This document shows positions 7,070 to 12,350 of a DNA stretch of 12,350 bases, piece by piece; within the stretch, counting starts at the first letter, position 1, and every line of letters begins with the position of its first letter. Both the position numbers and the translations under genes were made by a program. This stretch comes from a candidate division WWE3 bacterium (GTDB taxonomy: Bacteria; Patescibacteriota; WWE3; UBA101185; UBA10185), in contig PXDX01000050.1 in NCBI GenBank assembly GCA_003564915.1, positions 1 to 12,350 on the forward strand, in the 5' to 3' direction. The notes below the pieces were generated by a model. That model was not told where the DNA came from, did no database searches, and saw nothing but the letters and a program-made list of their open reading frames with translations.

Positions 7070-7078
7070 TGGTAAAAT
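7070..7078 (+). promoter_or_regulatory. Extended -10 promoter, leaderless, for the pgk operon
   Basis: TGGTAAAAT (7070-7078) is an extended -10 element (TGn plus TAAAAT). The GTG start of pgk begins exactly 6 nt later at 7085, the same spacing as at 5540 and 11283. No clear -35 hexamer is seen at the expected distance, which extended -10 promoters tolerate, and no Shine-Dalgarno site precedes the GTG. Confidence 0.6.
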
Positions 7079-7084
7079 CTTACA

Positions 7085-8053
7085 GTGCAGTTTATTAGCA
7101 AGGCAAAACTATCGAATTTCAAACGGGCCTTTGTCAGAGCAGATCTTGATGTTCCAATTTCCCCGGAAGGAGAAGTTCTCGAAACCTTTCGTCTAGATAA
7201 ATTGAAACCGACGGTTGAACTTCTGCAAGAAAACAACGTTCATCCTGTTTTAGCCGGCCATATAGGCCGCCCAAAGAACGGAGAACAATCCTCGGAATTG
7301 AGTACTTCTAATCTAAAGCCACTTTTTGATGAATGGTTTGGGGCTGAACATTACTCGCTGTTGGAAAATCTCCGTTTTAATAGTAAAGAAAAGGAACGCA
7401 GTGAGGATTTTGCTGAAGAGCTGGCCTCCCAAGCCGATATATACATAAATGAAAGTTTTGCTACTTCTCACAGAGATTCTACCTCTATGACCTTAGTACC
7501 TTCCTTACTACCTGCATATGCAGGTTTGCAGCTTGAGAAGGAGTTGAAGAATTTATCAAAAGTTTCTGATTCCAAAGAGTCTCCAAAGATAGCTGTAGTA
7601 GGGGGTGTGAAGGAGTCAAAGAAGGAGGCGATCTATCTTCTGGCTGAGAAGTTCGATCGGGTATTGGTTGTGGGTAAACTACAGAAAGAGGAGGAAGATC
7701 CGGAAAAAGATAATGTGGTATACCCCTTGGATTATTCCGGGGATGGGTTTGATATTGGACCAAAAACCTCGGAAAAATACTCCAAAGAGATATTTGATGC
7801 AAAAATTGTGATTTGGGCAGGGCCTGCCGGAGCTTATGATAAGGGATTTTTTGAGGGAAGCCGGAAAATTGCAAAAGCCGTACTGTCCTCACAGGCTTTT
7901 TCGGTTGTTGGCGGAGGCGATACTATAGCCTGCTTAAATCAACTCAATCTTCTTGATGATTTTGATTTTGTTTCGACCGGAGGAGGGGCAATGTTAGATT
8001 TTCTTTCTGGAAAAAATCTTCCCGCTTTGGAATCCCTCGGATATTATGAGTAA
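7085..8053 (+). CDS. pgk: Phosphoglycerate kinase, reduced form
   Basis: This glycolytic enzyme of the cytoplasm interconverts 1,3-bisphosphoglycerate plus ADP and 3-phosphoglycerate plus ATP. Family landmarks appear in order: FVRADLDVP (16-24), R36, GHIGRP (58-63), LLENLRF (92-98), HR at 129-130, GGVKESKK (173-180), DIGPKT (223-228), IWAGPAGAYD (243-252), GGGDT (276-280) and STGGGA (297-302). It has 322 residues against about 390-400 normally. The main loss is about 50 residues after GGVKESKK in the nucleotide domain, with a smaller loss before LLENLRF. Canonical DFNVP is DLDVP here, with Asp22 replacing a near-invariant Asn, and WNGP is WAGP. The GTG start is chosen because it sits 6 nt after an extended -10 and gives a normal N-terminus. 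It heads an operon, and its TAA overlaps the next gene by 8 bp. Confidence 0.92.
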   Translation: MQFISKAKLSNFKRAFVRADLDVPISPEGEVLETFRLDKLKPTVELLQENNVHPVLAGHIGRPKNGEQSSELSTSNLKPLFDEWFGAEHYSLLENLRFNSKEKERSEDFAEELASQADIYINESFATSHRDSTSMTLVPSLLPAYAGLQLEKELKNLSKVSDSKESPKIAVVGGVKESKKEAIYLLAEKFDRVLVVGKLQKEEEDPEKDNVVYPLDYSGDGFDIGPKTSEKYSKEIFDAKIVIWAGPAGAYDKGFFEGSRKIAKAVLSSQAFSVVGGGDTIACLNQLNLLDDFDFVSTGGGAMLDFLSGKNLPALESLGYYE

Positions 8054-8297
8054 AATTTTAAAGGCTAAGTATCCTAAAAAATGCATAGGATGTGAATTGT
8101 GCGTGGCTGAAGCGCAGCGTCAGCTGGGGCGTGTTGGTCCCGAAGGCTCTTTGATTCGAATATTTAGGGAATACGGTACTTTTTCCATAGTTTTAGATCC
8201 TCAAGTAAATGAACTTGATGTGGGGGCAATAAAAGATATTTGCCCATCCGGCGTTTATGAGGTTTCGGATGTAGAGAGGCATGAATTACTCGAGTAG
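8046..8297 (+). CDS. Small single-cluster [4Fe-4S] ferredoxin-like protein
   Basis: This is an 83-residue protein. CIGCELC (Cys 13, 16, 19) together with the later CPSGVYEV (Cys66 followed by Pro) gives the four ligands of one [4Fe-4S] cluster, the pattern of small low-potential ferredoxins. The usual second cluster motif is absent: the loop after the first three cysteines (AEAQRQLGRVG) is longer than in clostridial-type ferredoxins and has no CP. The ATG overlaps the end of pgk by 8 bp, and its own TAG lies 17 bp inside the next gene, so expression is likely coupled. Lying directly before an AOR-like gene, it is the obvious candidate electron carrier or bound electron-transfer subunit for that protein. 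The physiological partner is inferred from position only. Confidence 0.85.
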   Translation: MSKILKAKYPKKCIGCELCVAEAQRQLGRVGPEGSLIRIFREYGTFSIVLDPQVNELDVGAIKDICPSGVYEVSDVERHELLE

Positions 8298-9144
8298 AAG
8301 AATTCTCTTTCTAGATTTGGAGAAAGAGAAATTTGATATTAAATCATACGAGGAATTGCACCCTTTTATTGGAGGAGTTGCTTTGGGGTTGCGTTTAGCC
8401 GAGATCCATTATGATTATCACCCTCTCATATTTGCGATAGGACCCTTGAACGGCTTCTATCCTTTTGTAACAAAGACTTGCATCATTGATTGCAAAGGCT
8501 CTCCTGAAATAGTTTATATTGGAGGATCTTTATCCCATCGATTGAAATTTGCAGGGTTTGATGCTTTAGTTATACATGGAAAGAGCTTAACCCCTCGTTT
8601 TATAAGTATAAATGGAAAAGAAGTCAGGTTTTTATCCAATCCCGAGGAGTTTAAAGGGGCCGGTCTTCCAGGTAAGTGTTCTAGGATATCCTTCCAAGAT
8701 GGAGTATTTCTTTTGGATGATCATTTTTCAGTTCCTAACAATTTTCTGGAAGAAGCTTTCACTCGTAGGGGACTTGCCGGCTTGGCCGTAAGCTCGGGAG
8801 TTTCGGTTCCTTTGGAGAGCTTTTCTCGTTATGAGAAACTTTATCGGGACATACTATCTAGGGAGGATACGTTAAATATTCTTCCCTCCAACAAACCCTC
8901 CTGTATTGGGTGCTCTCTTGGATGCGAATCTTCAGCTACAGGAGAGACGGGGGGAAACATACTTCTAAGGTGTTTAGTTGCTTGCGAAAGCGCATCCGCG
9001 ATCTATTCCGATTTAGGTATTGTCTTTTCCTGCCTGGATGCTTTAGGATATGATTATAGCCACGAGGATATCGAAAGAATACCCGGCGTTGTAGAGGATC
9101 TTCTGAGCTCTTTAGAAGACTTAAGTAGAAAAGAGAGTACATAA
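8281..9144 (+). CDS. Half-length aldehyde:ferredoxin oxidoreductase (AOR)-family protein
   Basis: This is a 287-residue protein clearly related to the N-terminal half of tungsten AOR/GAPOR enzymes (normally about 600-650 residues). Landmarks: RRILFLDLEKEKF (6-18), FIGGVALGLRL (29-39), PLIFAIGPLNG (48-58), VTK (63-65), then LKFAGFDALVIHGK (88-101) and RRGLAGLAVSSG (162-173), matching the AOR pattern up to RGGVGAVMG. CIGCSLGC (208, 211, 215) matches the CxxCxxxC ligands of the AOR [4Fe-4S] cluster, followed by GETGG and CLDALGYD as in the start of AOR domain 2. The remaining roughly 300 residues, including the fourth cluster cysteine and many cofactor contacts, are absent; Cys231, 235 or 251 might substitute. 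The stop overlaps the tpiA start by 1 nt, so no lost downstream half is present. A reduced ferredoxin-linked GAP or aldehyde oxidase is possible; a non-catalytic role is equally open. Confidence 0.8.
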   Translation: MNYSSRRILFLDLEKEKFDIKSYEELHPFIGGVALGLRLAEIHYDYHPLIFAIGPLNGFYPFVTKTCIIDCKGSPEIVYIGGSLSHRLKFAGFDALVIHGKSLTPRFISINGKEVRFLSNPEEFKGAGLPGKCSRISFQDGVFLLDDHFSVPNNFLEEAFTRRGLAGLAVSSGVSVPLESFSRYEKLYRDILSREDTLNILPSNKPSCIGCSLGCESSATGETGGNILLRCLVACESASAIYSDLGIVFSCLDALGYDYSHEDIERIPGVVEDLLSSLEDLSRKEST

Positions 9145-9809
9145 TGAAATATTTGGTTGCTAATTGGAAAATGAAAATGGACTTGCCCAATGTAGATAAA
9201 TGGTTTGATTATTTTGAAAAAAGGAATTATCTTCCAAGGCAAGTAACTCCTATAGTAGCTCCATCTTTTGTACATATACCTTATGCCTTTCTTCTAAAGG
9301 AAAAAATTTCGGGATTCTACCTAGCAGCGCAGGATGTGTCTTCCGAGGGCTTCGGATCCCACACAGGAGATGTAGGGGCCTTTCAATTAAAGGAGTTTTG
9401 TGATTACTGCATTATAGGGCACAGTGAGAGGGGAGAGGATATTTCCGTTGTGGGGGAGAAAAGAGACGTTTTATTAAAGGCGGGCTTGACTCCGATAATA
9501 TGTTTTGTTTCCTTTGATGACGGAAGGAGTTTGTATAAAGAAGGAGTTGTGATGGCTTGGGAAGATCCCGATAATATTTCCAAGGGAAAGGTGTATAATG
9601 AGAAACCCATTCAGGATGTAATTAACGGGCTAAACGAGATTAGAACGTTCTTATCGAAGGAGGCGGTTCTGTTGTATGGAGGCTCGGTCAACAAGGAAAA
9701 TATTGATAAACTATCCTCTATAAAGGACTTGGATGGCGTTTTGGTTGGACAATCCAGTTTGGACGCAGAGCAGTTTTTGGAATTGATGAAAGCCTATGAA
9801 GTATCTTGA
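9144..9809 (+). CDS. tpiA: Triosephosphate isomerase, reduced form
   Basis: This enzyme interconverts dihydroxyacetone phosphate and glyceraldehyde 3-phosphate in the cytoplasm. The 221-residue protein (about 250 normally) keeps the catalytic set: ANWKM (Asn7, Lys9), AAQDVSSEGFGSHTGDVGA (61-79), IIGHSERG (His93, Glu95), Glu140 in MAWEDPD, YGGSVNKENI (178-187) and DGVLVGQSSLDAEQF (197-211). Loop 6, normally EPVWAIGTGK, reads EDPDNISKGK (140-149), and the usual CVGE motif is CFVS (120-123). Both changes are unusual for this highly conserved enzyme, although the proline-containing loop slightly recalls archaeal TIMs. The ATG overlaps the previous stop by 1 nt (TAATG), and a purine-rich AAGAGAG lies 9 nt upstream of it. 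The TGA lies 14 bp into the following LCP gene. Confidence 0.92.
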   Translation: MKYLVANWKMKMDLPNVDKWFDYFEKRNYLPRQVTPIVAPSFVHIPYAFLLKEKISGFYLAAQDVSSEGFGSHTGDVGAFQLKEFCDYCIIGHSERGEDISVVGEKRDVLLKAGLTPIICFVSFDDGRSLYKEGVVMAWEDPDNISKGKVYNEKPIQDVINGLNEIRTFLSKEAVLLYGGSVNKENIDKLSSIKDLDGVLVGQSSLDAEQFLELMKAYEVS

Positions 9810-11079
9810 TCTAAAGAACAAAAAGAATATTCGGAAAGCCAAGAAGAAATCCCGTGGAAAAAGTAAGAAAAAGACAAGCGGTAAGGGTAAGTTTTTGCGC
9901 TACTTAGCCTTGATCCCGGTTCTTTTAATTTTAGTAACAGTAACTGCTCTTCTACTTAGTGAGAAGGCTCGATCCATACTTGATCCGGTATCCATTGTTG
10001 CCTCTTTCAATACCGCTGAGCTAGAAGAAACTGACGGGAGGACGAATGTACTGCTGTTGGGTTCGGATAGACGCGCGGATGATCCCGCAGGTCTTCCTGA
10101 GAGAGCAGATACCGTTGTTGTAGCTTCTATAGGCAGATTGGATAAAAATATTGTTCTAATATCTGTTCCTCGCGATCTCTGGGTTGAATCCCCGGTTTGT
10201 GGGCGTTGCAAGATAACAGAAGTTTACGCTTACGCCACAATATCAGGAGCAGATTCATCGGAAGAGGCTATGGTCGATGTAGTAGAAGAAGTCTTAGGTA
10301 TTCCCGTACATTACTACGCAGTCATAAATTTTGACCTTTTTGAAGACATTATTGATACTTTGGGAGGAGTCACGGTAAATGTTGAAAACGCTTTCGATGA
10401 TTACATGTATCCAATAGAAGGAAAAGAGGACGATCTGTGTGGGCTTACTCAAGAAGAAGTTGACGAGTTGCTAGGTTTGTTACCGGATGTAGACGATCCG
10501 GAAGCCGAGTTCGAGGACGAGAGCCTTGATGTCTCGGAGATTCCCGAGGATCCGGCCGTTTTGGAAGAGATCTTGGAGGAGGAAGGCCGCCCATCTCCCT
10601 TGGAAGTTGTACCTTGCCGTTATGAGCACATAAGATTTGAGGCAGGGTTGCAGGAGATGGATGGGGCTACGGCTTTAAAATTTGTTAGATCTCGCCACGG
10701 CAACAACAATGAAGGATCCGATTTTGCAAGAGCAGCGCGTCAGCAAAGAGTTATTATGGCTGTAAAGGACAAAGCAACTTCTTTGGGTACTTTATTGAAT
10801 TTCAAGAAAGTACAGGAACTTCATAATTTGTATCAGGACACTGTTATAACCTCTATCGATTTCGGAACACTTCAGGAAATGTATCTGTTATCGCAGCAGG
10901 TAGATTTCAGCGAGATTAGAACAATAGTTCTAGATGACAGAAGCGCCGCAAACGAAGGAGGGCTGCTTTACGCTCCCGTAGACACCTCTTTGTACAGAGG
11001 ATCCTATGTCCTGTTACCAAGAGCGGGTACTTACACTCAAATCCATGCCTACGTTCAAAAATTTCTGTTCGGAAAGTAG
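9796..11079 (+). CDS. LytR-CpsA-Psr (LCP) family cell-wall ligase
   Basis: LCP proteins transfer lipid-linked glycans onto the cell wall or related acceptors on the outer face of the membrane. This 427-residue protein has a lysine-rich cytoplasmic head (about 1-33), one transmembrane helix (about 34-54) and an LCP domain: TNVLLLGSDRR (83-93), ERADTVVVASI (102-112), LISVPRDLW (121-129, Arg126/Asp127), GGVTVNVENAF (190-200), FEAGLQEMDGATALKFVRSR (281-300) and DFARAARQQR (309-318). A striking acidic insertion of about 60 residues (about 209-268, roughly 25 Asp/Glu) splits the domain before FEAGLQ. Cys135 and Cys138 form a CxxC; Cys215 and Cys274 flank the insertion. After the domain, about 100 residues continue to the C-terminus. 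It overlaps tpiA by 14 bp, so it is the last gene of the pgk operon although unrelated to glycolysis. Confidence 0.9.
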   Translation: MKYLDLKNKKNIRKAKKKSRGKSKKKTSGKGKFLRYLALIPVLLILVTVTALLLSEKARSILDPVSIVASFNTAELEETDGRTNVLLLGSDRRADDPAGLPERADTVVVASIGRLDKNIVLISVPRDLWVESPVCGRCKITEVYAYATISGADSSEEAMVDVVEEVLGIPVHYYAVINFDLFEDIIDTLGGVTVNVENAFDDYMYPIEGKEDDLCGLTQEEVDELLGLLPDVDDPEAEFEDESLDVSEIPEDPAVLEEILEEEGRPSPLEVVPCRYEHIRFEAGLQEMDGATALKFVRSRHGNNNEGSDFARAARQQRVIMAVKDKATSLGTLLNFKKVQELHNLYQDTVITSIDFGTLQEMYLLSQQVDFSEIRTIVLDDRSAANEGGLLYAPVDTSLYRGSYVLLPRAGTYTQIHAYVQKFLFGK

Positions 11080-11134
11080 TGATTTGAAATCTCAACCCTA
11101 TAGTTTACATATGGTTATGGTGAAATCGCATTTT

Positions 11135-11224
11135 TGGCGGAGGGAGGGGGATTCGAACCCCCGTGCCGCTTTCGCAGCGCGTCGCTTTCCAGGCGAGCCG
11201 ATTTGACCGCTCTCGCATCCCTCC
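11135..11224 (-). tRNA. tRNA-Ser (anticodon GGA), CCA encoded
   Basis: The minus strand reads GGAGGGA at the 5' end (11224 to 11218), pairing with TCCCTCC before a G discriminator and an encoded CCA (11137-11135). The anticodon GGA sits at 11190-11188 in the loop CTGGAAA. The T arm is GGGGG-TTCGAAT-CCCCC. A long variable arm (stem GCTGC/GCGGC closed by a GAAA loop) is the hallmark of class II tRNA-Ser. The D arm is short (CGA/TCG). The outermost pair of the anticodon stem would be C-C, a minor irregularity. Total length is 90 nt with CCA. It reads UCC/UCU codons. Confidence 0.95.
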
Positions 11225-11252
11225 AAAAAGTAATAGATCAGCTAACAGAAGG

Positions 11253-11261
11253 ATTTTAGCA
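11253..11261 (-). promoter_or_regulatory. Extended -10 promoter candidate for tRNA-Ser
   Basis: On the minus strand TGCTAAAAT (11261 to 11253) is an extended -10 element about 28 nt before the tRNA 5' end. No good -35 hexamer was found at the usual distance. Confidence 0.45.
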
Positions 11262-11267
11262 TATAAG

Positions 11268-11276
11268 TGATACAAT
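11268..11276 (+). promoter_or_regulatory. Extended -10 promoter, leaderless, for manC
   Basis: TGATACAAT (11268-11276) is an extended -10 (TGn plus TACAAT) whose last base lies exactly 6 nt before the ATG at 11283. This repeats the leaderless arrangement at 5540 and 7085. It stands back to back with the tRNA promoter candidate, only 6 bp away. Confidence 0.6.
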
Positions 11277-11282
11277 ACTTAC

Positions 11283-12350
11283 ATGAAAATACTCATTTTT
11301 GCCGGTGGGTCGGGAACACGTCTCTGGCCTCTTTCTCGAAAAAGTCACCCCAAGCAGTTTAAAAAAGAGTTTGATGGAAAATCCACTTTACAGCTTGCTG
11401 TTGAAAGAGTTGAAAAAACATTTGGTACAAACAATATTTATATCAGCACCAACGAAGGTTATATTTCCCTTGTTAAAGAACAAGTCCCCCAAATACAGGC
11501 CTCTAATATAATTGGAGAACCTTTAAAAAGGGATTTAGCTGCAGCAATAGGATACAATTTTGTAAGATTACGTAAAAGAGGGTATAAAGGCCCCGTTGCG
11601 ATTTTGTGGGCCGATCAGCTAATGGACAATGTTTCCGGTTTCCTGGATGTCTTGAGAAAAGGAGAGACATTGGTTAGAGAAGAACCTAATAGGCTAATAT
11701 TCATTGGAGAGACGCCACGCTATGCGGAAAACAATGTAGGTTGGATACACCTGGGAAGTCGTGAGGAAGACGGTACTTATGAGTACAGGAACTGGGTCTA
11801 TAAACCGGAAATTGAGAAATGCAACGAAATGTTCTCGTCCGGGGAATGGGTTTGGAATACAGGATATTTTGTTGTCGATTTGGATTATACCCTCTCTTTG
11901 TATAAAGAACATCAACCATCTTTATATAGGCAGTTGCTGAAAATTGAGGAATCACTGGGGACGTTGGAGGAGGTTGAAGTCATTTCTAAACTATATCCTC
12001 AGCTGGAAGCCATGCACTTTGACAGTGCGATCGTAGAGAAAGTTCCGCCCGATCGTGCGGTGGTTCTAAAGACCAATATGGGGTGGTCTGATCCGGGAAC
12101 ACTCTACGCCATGAAAGAGGCAACCGTAGGAAATACCGGGAAGAATCTCTCAAAAGGACTTACCTATGAGATGAATACGTTTGATTCTGTAGTTATCAAT
12201 GAGGAAGATCGTAAACTTTTAGCTACCGTGGGTTTAAAAAATATGATCGTCGTGAATACGGAAGACGTTATTTTGGTTGTTCACAAAGACAACGTAACGG
12301 ATATATCGGAACTCGTTAGTGGATTGGCTCGTCAAAAAAAACTCAAGAAA
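11283..12350 (+). CDS. manC: Mannose-1-phosphate guanylyltransferase, 3' end beyond window
   Basis: This cytoplasmic enzyme makes GDP-mannose from mannose 1-phosphate and GTP, a donor for surface glycans. The frame is open from the ATG to the window end (356 codons, no stop), so the gene is partial; the lysine-rich last residues suggest the end is near. Diagnostic motifs are AGGSGTRLWPLSR (7-19) with PKQF (23-26), a pyrophosphorylase signature, then IGEPLKRDLAAAIG, GETPRYAENNVGWI, WVWNTGYFVVDL, DSAIVEKV and MGWSDPGT. The usual PADH motif is WADQ here. With about 356 or more residues it matches the catalytic domain alone, without the C-terminal isomerase cupin found in long bifunctional ManC/AlgA proteins, although a C-terminal extension cannot be excluded. 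Its proximity to an LCP glycan ligase fits cell-surface polysaccharide synthesis. Confidence 0.9.
   Translation, partial: MKILIFAGGSGTRLWPLSRKSHPKQFKKEFDGKSTLQLAVERVEKTFGTNNIYISTNEGYISLVKEQVPQIQASNIIGEPLKRDLAAAIGYNFVRLRKRGYKGPVAILWADQLMDNVSGFLDVLRKGETLVREEPNRLIFIGETPRYAENNVGWIHLGSREEDGTYEYRNWVYKPEIEKCNEMFSSGEWVWNTGYFVVDLDYTLSLYKEHQPSLYRQLLKIEESLGTLEEVEVISKLYPQLEAMHFDSAIVEKVPPDRAVVLKTNMGWSDPGTLYAMKEATVGNTGKNLSKGLTYEMNTFDSVVINEEDRKLLATVGLKNMIVVNTEDVILVVHKDNVTDISELVSGLARQKKLKK

Noticed and set aside
7485..7892. 135-codon open frame on the minus strand inside pgk
   Set aside because: It is antisense to a clearly recognised enzyme, has low-complexity Pro/Ser/Leu composition and no recognisable motif.
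8281..9144. AOR-like gene as a frameshifted pseudogene
   Set aside because: The frame is clean, overlaps both neighbours in operon fashion and no AOR C-terminal remnant follows, so it is treated as an intact short protein.
1..12350. Recoded UGA (Gracilibacteria/SR1 code)
   Set aside because: TGA ends the genes at 1037-1039 and 9807-9809 in the right places, and no recognised gene needs in-frame TGA.
1..12350. CRISPR arrays, insertion sequences or phage genes
   Set aside because: No regularly spaced repeats, transposase or integrase motifs, or terminal inverted repeats were seen; the 52-bp and 13-bp repeats have other explanations.

Overview
The window looks like a chromosome segment of a Candidate Phyla Radiation (Patescibacteria) bacterium. 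The evidence is indirect: tightly packed, overlapping genes; central enzymes much shorter than usual; a run of small two-helix proteins resembling the Patescibacteria 'T4SS pilin' family; and the pairing of these with a VirB6-like membrane protein and a large M23-peptidase protein. TGA, TAA and TAG are all used as stops, so the recoded UGA=Gly code of Gracilibacteria/SR1 does not apply. A finer placement (for example Microgenomates or Katanobacteria) is only a guess.

Region 1 (1-7012) looks like part of a type IV secretion/conjugation-type locus. Four consecutive plus-strand genes (1-1503, the first cut by the window edge) encode pilin-like, VirB2-type small membrane proteins with a conserved G-hydrophobic-K-(Y/F)-(I/A)-TS-x-GD-x-KA motif between two helices. 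On the minus strand (5440-1516) lie a 1104-residue protein ending in an M23-type peptidoglycan hydrolase domain and a small membrane-anchored protein with an Ig-like fold. Divergent to these, 5540-7012 encodes a secreted/polytopic VirB6/TrbL-like protein. The ATPases (VirB4/VirD4) expected in such a system are not in the window.

Region 2 (7085-11079) is a five-gene run with every junction overlapping: a miniature phosphoglycerate kinase, a small [4Fe-4S] ferredoxin, a half-length relative of tungsten aldehyde:ferredoxin oxidoreductases (AOR), a miniature triosephosphate isomerase, and a LytR-CpsA-Psr (LCP) cell-wall transferase with an acidic insertion. The ferredoxin and AOR-like genes sit between pgk and tpiA. 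AOR-family GAPOR enzymes oxidise the product of TIM to the product of PGK, so this layout raises the possibility of a reduced, ferredoxin-linked glyceraldehyde-3-phosphate step. This is the most interesting system in the window.

Region 3 (11135-12350) holds a tRNA-Ser(GGA) on the minus strand and, divergent to it, a mannose-1-phosphate guanylyltransferase running off the window end.

A recurring regulatory theme is that three genes that start transcription units (5540, 7085, 11283) each have a -10-like hexamer ending exactly 6 nt before the start codon, and the divergent gene at 5440 has one 8 nt away. This predicts leaderless mRNAs. Genes inside operons use Shine-Dalgarno sites or overlap their upstream neighbour.
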